Source: Trichodelitschia bisporula (lineage: Eukaryota > Ascomycota > Dothideomycetes > Phaeotrichales > Phaeotrichaceae). From it: a DNA stretch of 64,000 nt. The stretch's first letter is position 1; every line of letters begins with the position of its first letter. Both the position numbers and the translations under genes were made by a program. This document shows, in pieces, positions 1-12,420 of this stretch. The notes below the pieces were generated by a model. The model ran no database searches, was not told the origin of the DNA, and saw only the letters and a program-made list of their open reading frames with translations. The stretch is from the NCBI GenBank assembly GCA_010356995.1, contig ML996695.1, positions 691,061-755,060 on the forward strand, read 5' to 3'.

Positions 1-3000
1 CGGGTGCAGTGAGCGCATCAATCGAGGCAAGTATTGGCAGGAAAGTCTCCCCGGAGTATCCTGGAGGGGCGAAAGGCTTCGGGATAGGTATTTAAGATGA
101 CGAGTGGCGCTGGGGCGGGCGTATGTCGTTAGATTCCGGTGAGGTCGTCTGGTGTGTGTGGCTGAATTCGAGGCTCGAGGTTTGACGATGAAGTTCGAGG
201 GTACAGGTAATGTGGATCTTTCACGCCAGGACGTTTGCGCTGACAAGGGAAAGACGGGCGCTCGGATCTCAATAGAGGTCGGAGATGAGGGGGCTTGGGA
301 CTGGAAGCCTACGAGGGAGGGGTGGGGAGGAGGGGTGTGAGAGTTGGTATGGGTAGTTGGGAGTTGCGGGGGGTTGGGATAATGGGGTGAGGGGTGTAGG
401 TAGGTAGAGAGGGTGGAAAATAATGAGAAACGGGGAGGCTGTCGAGATAACCGACAAGAAAACAAGCACCGACCAAGTGTGGAGAGAGAAGAAACTAGCA
501 CAGGGAAGATGGGAAATAGAGAGGACGATCATCAAGGGCGATGGACGAGTCTAGTGTCAAGAAATGGAACAAGCGCACGCGAGGAATTCCATATGTTCCC
601 TCTGCTAAGAAGCGGAATCATGACACTACTATGCAGGATACGTTTAGTTAGCAGCAGCAACAGCAGCAGCAGCCAGTATCTAGCACCCCCTCCCTCACCC
701 CAGCAGCAGTGGATATTGCGTTCAGAGTACGGATGTATCCAAATGCTTCTTTCACCATCTCAGATATCCTACTACCTCCGTAGTTCTAGAGCATATGCAT
801 TCGGCAACCATTTGGCCATCTAATGCCGGTTAAGAGGCGCCCTTGAGTCCTCTACGAATGCGCGTTGCAAGCTGTACGGATGTACGGGTAGGCCGCAGGC
901 CATCTCAGACTCTAGTCTAGATAGACTTCGACTTGCGGCTGGTGGCTTCTCCGTAGCATGCCTATCCAAGCACCTTGTCTACTGTCCTTCCCCTCCCCCA
1001 TCCCCTCCCCCCACACGCACTACAGCCAGCCCGTTTCTGGACCTTGATTCCCACAGAAGTGCAGAATCGGCCAAAACTCTCCCACCTGCCAACCACTTAC
1101 CTTAGCTTGTCGGCGGTTGAGGGCGTGAAAGAAGCGCCAGTGAGACGCCTCTAGCTACCATTACCTGACGTCTCAGCGGAGCACGAGGATATGGCCTGGG
1201 TCACGGCAGTTCCCAGCGAGCACCGTCATCCAGTCGCTCTCGTCGTGACCATATTGCCAGACCGACCGTTCTGAGCTGAACACTAGACTCACGCGCGTAT
1301 CCCGAATATACACATTGCGCACATACCACACCACACAGACGAATAATCCATCTGATGGGCGGAGCGGGTGAACCAAAGAAGGTGGTGGACGAGGTTGCGT
1401 TGCGTCTTGCAGTTACAGGCAGCTCGGGCCCCACCGACAATTGTAAACCGAGGCCGTTTTTTTTGACGCTCGGACGTTCAGATGTCTCGACCTCGATGCT
1501 GTGAATATGGCGACTCGAGTGGCCAAAGGGAGGGAAAGAAGAGCAAATACGGATGTGAACACTTGAACCAACGGTGTAAGCCGTTGCGGCGTGTGGAGAA
1601 AAGTCAAAGGAATATGCCCACTGTAACCTCAGGGCTCAACCCCCAGAGTCCTAGGGGGGCGACACGGTCACCACACCTTGCAGGGGGGGCTGATGTGGAA
1701 GTGGGACAAGGCCCCACGCTGCGCATCGAGATTTGCGATTCACGAAGCTGCAACTCACAACGATGTGGGCTTTCCAAGCAAACTGGTCATGCTGTAGCAA
1801 GCAAAAGCTCTCAGGCTGTTCGGCTCGCCTTGTCAAGCTTCATTTTCGCCCCCTTTTTTTGTTCCGGGCCCGCCACCATCATTGCGCGTCGTAGGGCATC
1901 GCGGTGGCAAGCTGCGAGGACCAAGTGATTGGGTTTGCTCGAAAAGAAGCCAGCTCTCCGCCTTCTAGCAACTTTGTGAACCGCTCTCCCCGGGGTGTCG
2001 GGGTGTCGCTGACCCCCGTTCGTACCGGTAAATGCGAACGCACCATCCCAGCGTCGCCCGGGTTTTGCAGCCTCCAAAGCGCCGACCAGCCCAGCAGAGC
2101 GAGTTGTCACCGCCGCTTCGTGGCACTTGATGATGGATCAATGTAGCGCATAGTATGAAGTGAACCCCATCTAATGCACCTGGCGCAGTAGGCAGTACAT
2201 GTCAGTTGCCGTGAGCTATGATTTGCAAGTAGAGGCAAGGTAGCCACCGGCCGCATGGGACACAGAGTCAGCGACACACGTTTTGAACATGTCCTGACAA
2301 ACTAGGTTGCTGCAGAGAACGATATTCTGGAAAGATGATAGATCCCCCATGCAGTGGTGGGATGCAGGGAGGCATGTGATGCGAGGGCATCCACTATCCA
2401 GGAACCGCCTTCCTGTTACTTGCTCCTAAGTCTACAGGATTACACACTCGTTATGCAACTTGCTGCACCGCTGCATCTATTGCCTGCGTGAGCCGACGAA
2501 TCATAATTCTCTCATGACCGGACCCCACAGGTGAGGTACGTTGTACGTTGGCGGAGAGGAACCTGTTGAGGTCGGCGCCTTGGGCGCCCATAGTCATCCT
2601 CTTTCGTCATCCTAAGGAGCCGGTGGTCTGTGGTCTCATATCCTCCGAGCGGTTAAGGGTATATCTTCGTTGTCGGAGGTCAGTCCATCACCGTGCTCTG
2701 GACGTTGACAAGATCGAATGCTGAACGCCTCAGCCTGCAACCTACAGCCTCATAGACGGTCTCAGCGGAAGGGCGTCGTCTCATTCGCTCGGGGAAATTC
2801 GACACAATACGGCGCCAATGACGTGCCGCAGCGGAGACAACGGGGAGATCCCGGGATGGGCGTCGAGATTGGGAGAGACGACCGGATCGCCGTGCATTCT
2901 CATTCAGCCAAAGGCCAGCGCCCAGCGGATACCTGGCTGTCGGTCAGGTATGCTAACCTCCCCAAAGGGCCTCTTGGCGCGCGCGTGGCGCAGCGTGGGG

Positions 3001-4825
3001 CATATCAGGAAGGCCTGACGAAAGCCCACGCAAACTTCCATGCTTTGCCGACCATAAACATGCCATTCCTCGCAAACGAGTCCACATCGCTGGTGTAGGC
3101 CATCATTTCCGAATCCAATAGTGCCCGATATCGTGCCACGCGCTGGGCCATTCCAATGGCTGCGTAGAAAGTCGAGTCGTGAGAAATGAGATGTTCATGC
3201 GACGAAATTGGAGAACATTGCTGCTGCGAGGTTGACAGGTGATGAGCGCCAGGGCTTGAAGGGGAAGTCTTCTAGAAGAGGCACGGAGGCACGGGCTTTG
3301 CGTGGGGGGTCTAACTTCTGGCGGGAAGTTGGCGTCTTGACGCGCAGCGGGAGCGGGTTAGAGGCGGCATCAACCCTGAATCTGCGCCATTATGCGACCA
3401 CTATTAGGAGAAGTGGTCAGGGTAAAAGATCCTCTTCTTCGGCGAGCCCGTTGACATGTTGATCCGTTGACGTCGTTCCGTATCGTCATGGACGCCTCCA
3501 ACTCTTTGGGGGTAGGATACGGCGGGATAGGCAGGACCTGCCCTCCGTCGTTGCAACCTCGGCTTCATCTCGCGTGCCTCCAAGACCAGTGAGTGTTCCT
3601 GGGGCGTTGCAGCGCAAGGAAGGTCGACACGAGAGAGGCACGAGAGGATCACGAAAGGCGGCAGGGACTGCCGTGTCAGCATGTCAGCAGGTCGCGGGAG
3701 AGACAAGATGCACAAAGAAGACTCCAAACAGAGCAATATGTGATGCTCTTCGTCCATGTACGATGTTATGATTTGCCGTCAAGTCCAAATTGCATCTCCA
3801 CAGTGGCGCCGTGCGTAAGCGCCTAAGGCACTTCTTGAATGTTAGTCAGCATGTGTCCGGTGGCGGACAAGCATGTGACTTTTCGTCATCGATTGTGGCA
3901 GTGCAGGCGCACTCGGCACGTCTTCGGAGCCGAGATAGACCAGCCAGCTCGGGATGGCAACCACGATTGTGGGGGTAAGGTCAACACCAAGGTGGCATCG
4001 CCATTCGCATTACGGCCATCCTATCGTATCTTGATATCGTAGGCCACTGATACCTCTACGCTCTGTCAGCATTCTCGCCTCACTCTTTTGTTCTCACGTC
4101 ACGTAAAGCATCAAAGGACGACTCACCCTACCTAGCTAAAGTTACCATCTGAAGCTTAACAACAGTACACTAGTTGCCGGTCCTTGTAGATATGATGATG
4201 TGAAGCTTTAGCGGTGAAGGAGCAGGGCCCCATCCCAGACTAAAGGGTGCAGCTGGGAGTGGCGCGATAGGATAACACTTTGGTTTCCTTCTTGCGTGCT
4301 GCGTCGAAGGCTCACTATCTAGGCAGCAAGAGGCAACTCGCATCAACCCCTAGGTAAAGGCCAAGGGCAGCGCTAACCATCGGCGAACCCGCCTCACCAA
4401 TGGAGCAGAGGCGGATAGCGAGGCGGTGTCGGGTAGGCATCACGATAAAGCAACAGCGATGCTAATGAGAACAATGTGCGGTCACTGGCCAAAGGGGCAC
4501 CATACGGAGACATCCTGATATACAAGTGCATTCTAGTTACTCTACGCAACAGAATGGATCAAGATTGCTTTGCACAACTGATGTACATGCCGTGTACGCC
4601 TGCCTCTTGGCAGGGTCAAAGAGAAGGTGTTCTACAAAATCGCCATCTCAGCGAAAGGCCATGTGCAGAGAACACAAAAACCAAAACTTAGGGTATCTTC
4701 CTGGCGAAGCCAAAGAGAATCCACTCTATCCCGAAAGCCCAACCCTAACCAAACCCGAGTGCCGAATTGTGTACTCTACCCGAATGAAATCCAAAGCCCT
4801 AACCTGAACTCCAAACTATCAGTGT
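1..4825. other. gene-free stretch
   Basis: I could not support any gene here. Open frames are short (under 150 codons), overlap on both strands, and resemble no family I recognise. Notable composition: a G-rich plus strand around 300-410, and a short CAG/CAA-type run around 650-710. The right end lies downstream of the minus-strand GH16 gene, so part may be its 3' flank. A decayed element or a lineage-specific gene with small exons cannot be excluded. Confidence 0.5.
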
Positions 4826-6277
4826 TCAACCCATCAGCTGCCTGGGATGTCTCCGCGCGTGCACCCTCCTCCATCCACCTAACCCCCTCTGTCCATCAGC
4901 AGCACCAGGGATCGATGTTGGCCGAGCTCCACGAAGCGTGCGCCACGCGGGGCCCCCGCCCCTCTGCGAGCTCCGTGGAACGACGAGGTCGGTCCCGGGA
5001 GCGGAAGCAATGAAGCCAGAGCTTGTATTGGGGAACGGAGTCGGGGCGCTGGGATTGGGCTGGACGGCAGACAGCGGCGTGGTGGGACCACCAGACGCGG
5101 CAGTGGGCAAAGAGTTCACGTTGCCGTTGCCGCCGTTAGGGTGCGTGAACGGAGTGCCATCAGTGCCACCGAATGGGTTGCCGCTGGCGGCGAAGCTTGG
5201 GACGGCTGGGGTTCCATGAGATTTGGTGGGGTTGGCGCTGGGGAAGCCCGTGCCCGGGAAGGCGGTCGGGACGGCCTTCGAGCTGGATGTCGGGGCGGCG
5301 GATGGAGTGCTAGATCCACTCGCACGCGCGCCAGGCTGGAACACCTTCACGTAGTTCACGAGCCAGTACGCCTCTTTGAAGGCCGCGGGATTGTTGGCCA
5401 CGTAGTCATTGCAAGTCGCTGCCTTCTGGCTGCACACGGCGTCCGAACCCCAGACACCGGCATCGCCAGCCCACTGGCCGCAGAAGGTGGTGTCGAAAAT
5501 TATGGTCTGTTGTTGAATGGCCTTGGTGAAATCGCAAGAACCCTGGAAATGCGCCTGCGGAATGCCCCAGCCCGAAGGGTCTGGGTTGCCGTAGGTGATG
5601 TCTGCGGGAATCGCGTTGCGAGGGAAGTGGTAGACGGAAATGGAATCCGATGTCCACAACGTCGCATAAACACCACCGCCTACGGCGTTGAAGCCATCCC
5701 CATAGGTGGTAGTGTCATGGGAGTCGATAGCACAGCCCACGTTGGTGCCTTGGCCAGGCGCGTGGATGTCGCAGTTGGTCGTACGTACCGTGCCAGCCAT
5801 ATTGCTCGTCTTGGTGATAGAGCAGCCGGGGTTGGTGTGCAGCGTCATCGCGTTGGTTTTCCCGGAGTTGACGCCTTCGATGATGTCGATTTCACCGTTT
5901 GAAGGCCAGTTGGGGCCGATGGTCCAGTACGCCGGCCACGCGCCGCAGATGCTACCCGGCATGTGCGCGATATCAGCGATGATAAGCCCGCCCGTATAAG
6001 TCTTTTTGGACTCGAGGCGCAGACTCGGGCGGCCTTGGGGCGTGACGTTGATGTGGTCGACGCCAAGATAGGCGCCGGATGCATTGTTCATGATTAGACC
6101 GGCGGACTGCGCCGACGGACGGTCGAGCATCTTGACGAAGCCCTCGGTTGGGTCCGGTCCGGAGTAGAAATTGAACATGTCAAAGAAATTCGAAGGGTTG
6201 TACTCATCCTGGAGGACATAGCCAGCTAGTCCTGTTGGGATGGAGGAGAGGGCAACGATCAACGCTGAGAAATGCAT
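4826..6277 (-). CDS. secreted GH16 endo-beta-1,3(4)-glucanase
   Basis: Single-exon gene for about 483 aa. The start was chosen at 6277 because it opens a typical signal peptide (MHFSALIVALSSIPTGLAG); the frame is open further upstream but without a secretory signal. The GH16 catalytic motif GEIDIIEG lies at about residues 128-135 (nucleophile E129, D131, acid/base E134), preceded by the conserved WPAYWTIGPNWP stretch. After about residue 330 the protein becomes a Ser/Thr/Pro/Gly-rich tail, as in wall-associated GH16 enzymes. By family knowledge it hydrolyses beta-1,3 or mixed-linked beta-1,3/1,4-glucan outside the cell or in the wall. All catalytic residues are present and the frame is unbroken, unlike the GH16 copy at 8-14.7 kb. 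I see no clear hydrophobic GPI signal at the C-terminus; the last ~40 residues are basic and Gly/Arg-rich, so the true end might differ. Confidence 0.88.
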   Translation of the reverse strand: MHFSALIVALSSIPTGLAGYVLQDEYNPSNFFDMFNFYSGPDPTEGFVKMLDRPSAQSAGLIMNNASGAYLGVDHINVTPQGRPSLRLESKKTYTGGLIIADIAHMPGSICGAWPAYWTIGPNWPSNGEIDIIEGVNSGKTNAMTLHTNPGCSITKTSNMAGTVRTTNCDIHAPGQGTNVGCAIDSHDTTTYGDGFNAVGGGVYATLWTSDSISVYHFPRNAIPADITYGNPDPSGWGIPQAHFQGSCDFTKAIQQQTIIFDTTFCGQWAGDAGVWGSDAVCSQKAATCNDYVANNPAAFKEAYWLVNYVKVFQPGARASGSSTPSAAPTSSSKAVPTAFPGTGFPSANPTKSHGTPAVPSFAASGNPFGGTDGTPFTHPNGGNGNVNSLPTAASGGPTTPLSAVQPNPSAPTPFPNTSSGFIASAPGTDLVVPRSSQRGGGPAWRTLRGARPTSIPGAADGQRGLGGWRRVHARRHPRQLMG

Positions 6278-8154
6278 TTTGGAAAGGACAGTGATGGCGC
6301 AGAACCTGGCGCCTGAGTAGAGACGGTAGAGAAGAGGAAAAAGGAAAAGCGCTTCCCTGGATATTGGGATGCGGTATGTTCTGATATTCCGATTTGGGAT
6401 GGATGTGAGGCAGATCAACTGGGGGGGTGGGCGACAAGGCCTGATATACCTTTCGCGGGGCGGTATGCTAGGATGGCAATATGTTTGCTCCTCCTCTCAC
6501 ATTGAGTGCCTCCGCCATCACTATAGGACCCTTTGTTGGATCCCCTCTCGGGGAGTGCGGAGGACGGGGTCCTCAGGGACGCGAGGCAGCCGAGTGGAGT
6601 GGGGACGCGGAGAAGCTCCTAAGCTTTCGGGTAACCTAGGCTAGGGGTCCAGGTACAGTATCCAGAGGGACCTTAGGGGAGACGGAGAGCCATTGCTACC
6701 GAAACTCCACCATGAGGGGTGGATTGCGATGGGGGACAAGCACGGTTTAGCGTGCACCAGTCAAACAGTGCAAGCCGCGACCCTGTTTGATACTCAGCGC
6801 GGCATGGCTGCAAGTGCAGCATGTAGATGGCGCATGATACGTTGCGCGCCAGCTGAAGGCGAGAAAAGAGAAACAGCTTGCGGGATGTTTGCACGACGAA
6901 TAGTACGAAGTAGAGGCGGAGGGACTGGAACTATGCAGACAAAGGGAGTGTGCCGGCGGTTCATCAGCGAGGAAAGAGGCTCAATGAACCAACACAAAGC
7001 GTCGTTGGTGCTAAGCTTTTCCCCTGGCGCAAGCCCTATTCGCCCTGCCACAGCCCAAGGCGGCGCCCCCTATCCCCAGGACTCGTTTCAGATGCCTCTC
7101 AGGGACAACTTTTACGCGGCGCCAGGTAGCGCGACAGCTGTCACTGGACGCATCATTGGACAAGACCGGAGATTTAGATCCCACGGGGTCTTTAACCTTG
7201 TCCGTCGGTCTGGAACATCAGATAGGCGTAAAGGGGTCCGTGGCCAACGGTCCCAGACCCCCCACCAAAAAAAGGGTGATATCTAGGGACGTGCATCCCG
7301 CAGTACCCTTCCGCGTTTGGGGCGTGCTGTAGGGTATGGTACGGAGTATGGCGCCGGTTAAGTCCCTTTCCGCGATAAGCTTCTTTTCTCTCCTGGGCCC
7401 TGGATTGTTCGCTTCGCCTTCGGAACTTCGGCAAAAATGAGTCAGGGCACTCGCGTTTTGGCGGACCAACCCCGATAGCGGGTGGCGTCACCTTTCGCCA
7501 ATCGCCTTCGGGAGCAGCCGAGAGCCAAATCTTATTGCGTCCCCGAGCCGAGTGCGGGGTTCCTCCGGAGCGGGGTCAGTTTCGTTATCGGGTCCAGTAT
7601 GTAGGAGCTGGGGCATCTGGTCATCTTGGATTTTCGCCTTCATCGCCTCGCACTCTCCGCTGGATACCCCACTCCATTGGTACGAGTATGTGTGGGGGCG
7701 GGCGGCGGGAGTGGGTACGACCGAAACTCTGCGAGGGGCAACTGACCCGTCCGTGGAGGAGAGATAGTATCGGTCGAAAAAGGCGGCATGTATGGTTGGT
7801 TTGGGAGGGAAACACTTGCCTGCAGTCAATTCTGAGGTATCACGAGTCTTGGCGATGCTGTGACCGTTACCCAAGCAACGTGTTACAACTGCACGATGTG
7901 CAAGGCTTCCCTGACATCTTCCAGAAGCATGTCACATTGCGACGGTTTACATGTTTCCATGTATCAGTTTGCATGGAATTCCCAGCTCCGTTTCCTAGAC
8001 ACGCGACAGCTTTATGACCGAGCCAACCGGATACAAACAATCTAGAGATGATTACGAGCCAATTACCAACACCTCAAACACGTCAAACCAACAAAACTCC
8101 CCCTCAACCATGCGCTAAATCTGAACAAATGTTCAAAGCTCCAAAGAAAATCGC
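6278..8154. other. intergenic stretch between two GH16 loci
   Basis: No convincing gene. The left part is the promoter side of the minus-strand GH16 gene at 4826-6277; the right part is the 3' flank of the broken GH16 mosaic. Open frames up to about 200 codons occur on both strands but overlap each other, lack recognisable domains and look like chance frames in GC-rich DNA. Confidence 0.5.
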
Positions 8155-8651
8155 TTACAACATATGCATTTCCGCCAAATCTCGCACCGCTTCATGCAAA
8201 ACGTCGCCCAGCATCCGTCTTTTTCTTTGCGTCAAGTAGTTCATCGGAGTAGCATGGCACACAAAGGCTGATGAACTGCTCGAACCCCCTACAGTAACGG
8301 TTACCACGCCACCACCACCTCCACCGGATGCCGTAACAGTTATTGGCGGCGCGATCTGGGTGACCACTTCTGTGAAGGACTGTGACAAGAGTGCACAATA
8401 AACACGGTCACCGAATGTAGCGTAGTCACTTGCTGAAATGGTTGTAGGGACGGAAACAGATGTCATGATGGTGGTTTGGACAGTGGAGATCGAGGTTACT
8501 GTGGCCGTGACCGTTTGCTGGCTAACCACAGTGAGGTATTGGATGGTAATGACTATCGAGGGAACGACGGAAGTATAGATCTCGGTGATAGTGCCGAATA
8601 CAGTGGTCGGGAGGCCGGGACCAGTTCCGGGTCCCGTGCCTTGCGTTACTG

Positions 8652-8905
8652 TCACAACGCCGGTCCCGGGTCCAGTACCAGGTCCAGTACCAGATCAAGT
8701 GCCAGGCCCAGTACCAGGCCCAGTGCCAGGCCCAGTACCTCCTCCAGTGCCCGGTCCAGTGCCTGATCCAGTACCTTCTTCAGTTCCTGGTCCAGTACCT
8801 TCTCCAGTACCTGGTCCAGTGCCGGGGCCAGTGCCAGGGCAAGTACCGGGGCCGGGGCCAGGACCGGTGCCAGGACCGGTGCTAGGTCCCGTTCCAGAGA
8901 ATTGA
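8652..8905 (-). repeat. coding minisatellite, (GTGP)n
   Basis: Imperfect 12-bp repeat units encode Gly-Thr-Gly-Pro on the minus strand, with variants such as GTEEGTGSGT. The tract lies inside the broken GH16 mosaic, between the last apple-like module and the Val/Thr-rich tail. Low-complexity Gly/Pro/Thr linkers of this kind usually act as flexible spacers in wall proteins; that role is inference here. Confidence 0.8.
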
Positions 8906-10859
8906 ACAAATGAAGTTGAAAATGAAGAAGATATCGCCGAAGAAGGAGAAAATGATTCCGAAGAAAAGGACGAACTCAGAGGAGAAGTGACTACACTAAT
9001 GCTGACGCTGATACTCGAATTACTGACTGGATCCTGCATTGTCACCAACTTGGCGCTGTCCACACCACGCCTCAGCTGCGGTACCGCAGCTTGCGATTTC
9101 AAAGCAATTGACCCCCGGAGTCGGCTCGTAAAAGGAAACCCCGCGACACGGACTCCCGACCTGGAAGTGTTGGATATTGTACACGTCACAGGCCGTGTTG
9201 CAGTCGCCGAGGCTGGCTTGGTGCTGCACGTCAATATCGGGATCTAAGTACTCGACGCTGCAGTATATTTCGTACACCATGCCTGAATAGTCAGTATATC
9301 GTCGACCGACAGGCTCATCGGGGCAGTTGGGGAGGTCTGACAATCCGCCCGTCACGCTTGACGTTAGGGTATTGGAAACGGTGCTCATTTGGCTGCCGGT
9401 TGGAGAGGCGGTGATGCTGGTGAGAACGCAACTACAGGGAACAACTACAACTGTTGGTGTAAGAAAGCAATCGTGGCAGAGTGATCCGTACATGTTCCCT
9501 GCGCAAGCTGCGGAGCTTGAGCTGACTGGGCCTGAGCTCGAGATTGTCGTTGAGACCAAGGCCGTTTCCACACAGCTTGATGAGCTTGGGCACTCCGTGA
9601 CTAACAATGTCGCGAACACTGTTGTCGTCATTCGTGGTGGCGCTGCACATATGGAGTGCGTGAGAGTAACGGTGCTCATTGGATGCCTTGAGCATACATG
9701 CACGGAATCGTTTCAGTGATGGTGTACGTAATGGCGCGTGGAGTGCCATTGCACATGCCGGATGTGGTTGCTGCTCTATGTCAGACCATTCGAAAAATAA
9801 GAAGGATGAACTTACACATATATGTCGATATCGAGCTGGTGGATAGCGATGACGACGTCATGGTGCTCATTGAATTAATGGCAGTCCCAGTAATTGTGCC
9901 GCTCATTGGAATCCTTGTCGACACACTTGTCGACATGCTTGACGAGGATCCCGGGGTCTGCAATATGATCGCGATGTTTGCCATATCGAGAGTCGGGAAG
10001 ATGTTCGTGTTTACACAAGTCTCAACGAATTGGATGGTGGTGTTGGTCGAAGCTGGTGTGATTACGTTGGTCACATATTTGACATAGGTGGAACTGATTG
10101 CGCCGAGATTAAGTGAGAAAACCTCCCGCCCATCATATAGGACCGTGAGAAGACATCCGCTGGCCAACTGGCGCCTCATCTTCCCGAAGTAGAAATCGGC
10201 ATTTCTCGCCATGAACGTGATGGTTTGCGGCGTATCCGTGGGTGTTCCGTTGACCGGGATGGTCAGTTCTCCACTGATTATTTCGGGGTCGGGCATGAAC
10301 TGTGCAAATGATCCACCCGTTGCTGGATCATTCAGAACTTGGACAATGGGGCTCAAAGTAGCCGTTGAAAGGTCGACAGTGGAGGCTATAGGTGAGGAGG
10401 TAGAAGCTGAAGAAAAAACCATCGTGGAAGAGAAAGACGAAGTTGATTGAACAGAGCTTACGGCGCCGGATCCTGTGGAGCTTCCAGGAAGAACTGTGAC
10501 GGTGCCAATCGTTGATCCCAAATCACTAACAGATGATGAGTATCCCAGAGCTGTTTGACTACCCTGAGTTCCAGATGACACTGGGCTTGCCGGAATTGAG
10601 GACGACGTTAGCAAAGAGGCGCTGCTCGATAGCGGTGATGCGCTTGAAGTAGTTTGAAAAGATGATGTGCCGGAGATCTGAGATCCTGTGTTTGTGGATG
10701 TTCCAGAAGTCCCTGTTTGGGAGGTGCTCCCAGCTGATGAACTTGCAATGGATGAAGAACCCAGCAAAAGCGAGTTTGTGGAGCTTCCAGTGGACGAACT
10801 CGTCCTCGAAGAAGATCCCACATGGGAGGTGGGGATCGAGTAAGAGCCTCCACTCGAAG

Positions 10860-11060
10860 ATCCTGCGGTTGGAGAAGAACTCCTAGCCGAAGAACTTACG
10901 ATTGATGGAGAGCTGACAGTTGAAGAACTCAGGGCTGATGAAGAGCTGGCAGTTGAAGAGCTCAGGACTGATGTAGAGCTGATAGTTGAAGAACTCAGGG
11001 CTGAAGTGGAGCTGACAGTCGAGGAGCTAAGGGATGAAGAAAATATGACATCTGAAGAGC
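10860..11060 (-). repeat. tandem Ser-rich coding repeat
   Basis: Imperfect units of about 33-36 bp encode variations of ALSSSTVSST on the minus strand (for example ALSSSTISSTSVLSSSTASS). They form part of the Ser/Thr stalk of the GH16 mosaic gene. The in-frame stop at 11083-11085 sits just upstream in coding order. Confidence 0.7.
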
Positions 11061-12254
11061 TTTGCGATGAAGAGCTCGCAATCTACGAAGAGCTTCCAAC
11101 TAAACTCGATCCCGACAAATGGAGACTCCGCGAGGATGAGCTGCTTGATATCGATGCCGAGCTTGTCGCTTGAGAGCTCACAATCAACGTGGAAGTTCCA
11201 GCCTGTGATGTCGTTCCGCTCGTCGTCTGGGAGCTTAAGGTTTGTGATGATGCACCGCTCGATGTCTGTCCTGAACTGGTTGAAGTTCGCGAGCTTGACG
11301 AAGATGAAACAGAGCTGCTGGAAAGGTTGCTAGGGGCGGCCATCTGAGAATTAGAGACTCCCAAACTGCTCTTTTGGCTTGAACTAGCAAGCGTGCTAGT
11401 GGTCGATGAAGAAGACGAAGATATCAAGGACATAGAGCTGCTACTGCTCGGCAAGACAATAAGCCGGGCCGCTTGCACTCCAGCGTTGACACTCCATGTC
11501 CCAATCGTGGCTTGAGGTAACATTCTCTAGCCGCCAAATTCACACCAGCGCAGCCGGCAGTTGACGCGCAGCGATCGATGCAAGTCTGGAACGATGCTGC
11601 CGATTGGCCGGTGTTAGCCATGTTGCCAGAAGAGTAATTGATCCCACAATCGATATGGAAGGTGCCCGCGACAGTAACGTAGTCCGTTTGGTTAGACTGC
11701 AGGCAGATGGGTACTGTGGCAGACGGAGAAGCCGAGCTTGATGTCGTCGTCATTGAGAAGGACATTTGACAGGCTGCCCTGCATGCTTGAGGTTTGGCTC
11801 AGGGGCGTACTCTGTGAAGACGTAGACGAAGGCAGGATGTTCGAGGATTGCATAATCGAAGCCGTTCTACTCGACGATTGGGTTGTGGGCGACGGAACGA
11901 GGCTGGTCGGTGTTCCCGACGACGTTGGGGAAAGCGAGGATGAGGACGACATCCCAGAGGACGAACTGGAACCTACGCTAGTCGATGATGTTACAGAGGT
12001 AGTGGAGCTGCTGGTAGAAGCTGTTGACAATGATGGACTCGTTGAGGACGCAGATGATGTTGATGACAGGGAAGATGCTGTGGACGATGCCAATGAAGAG
12101 GTCGCAACAGACAAACTAACACTTGACGTTTGCGAAGAACTCGAAGGGCTTGAGATCGTCTGGCTATTGGAGGCCGAGGAAGATGTAGATGATGCGGTAG
12201 AGCTTGATGCCGTTGAAGTCGAGCTGGAAGACTGTCCAATGGTGCTTGAAGATT

Positions 12255-12420
12255 GAGTGGTAGATGTCGAATATGAAAGCGCCGAGATTGACGATTGCAC
12301 ACTTGAAATCGAGGACTGAACACTCGAAATGGACGATTACACACTCGATATCGACGACTGTACGCTTGAAATCGACGATTGCACGGAAGAAGTCGACTGG
12401 ACAGTGGAGCTCGAAGTCTG
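12255..12420 (-). repeat. tandem SVQSSIS-type coding repeat
   Basis: About five to six imperfect 24-bp units encode SVQSSIS-like heptads or octads in the Ser-rich stalk of the GH16 mosaic. One unit carries TAA (12337-12339) where its neighbours have a CAG or CAA glutamine codon, so this stop most simply arose by C to T change within the array. Confidence 0.7.

Noticed and set aside
413-823. 136-codon plus-strand frame containing a CAG/CAA run
   Set aside because: Low-complexity Ser/Pro/Gln translation and no recognisable domain; better seen as chance.
4735-4765. CCCTAACC-like words suggesting an interstitial telomere repeat
   Set aside because: Only one or two scattered CCCTAA words, no tandem array.
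6278-8154. Possible transposon remnant between the two GH16 loci
   Set aside because: No terminal repeats, target-site duplication or transposase-like segment could be seen.
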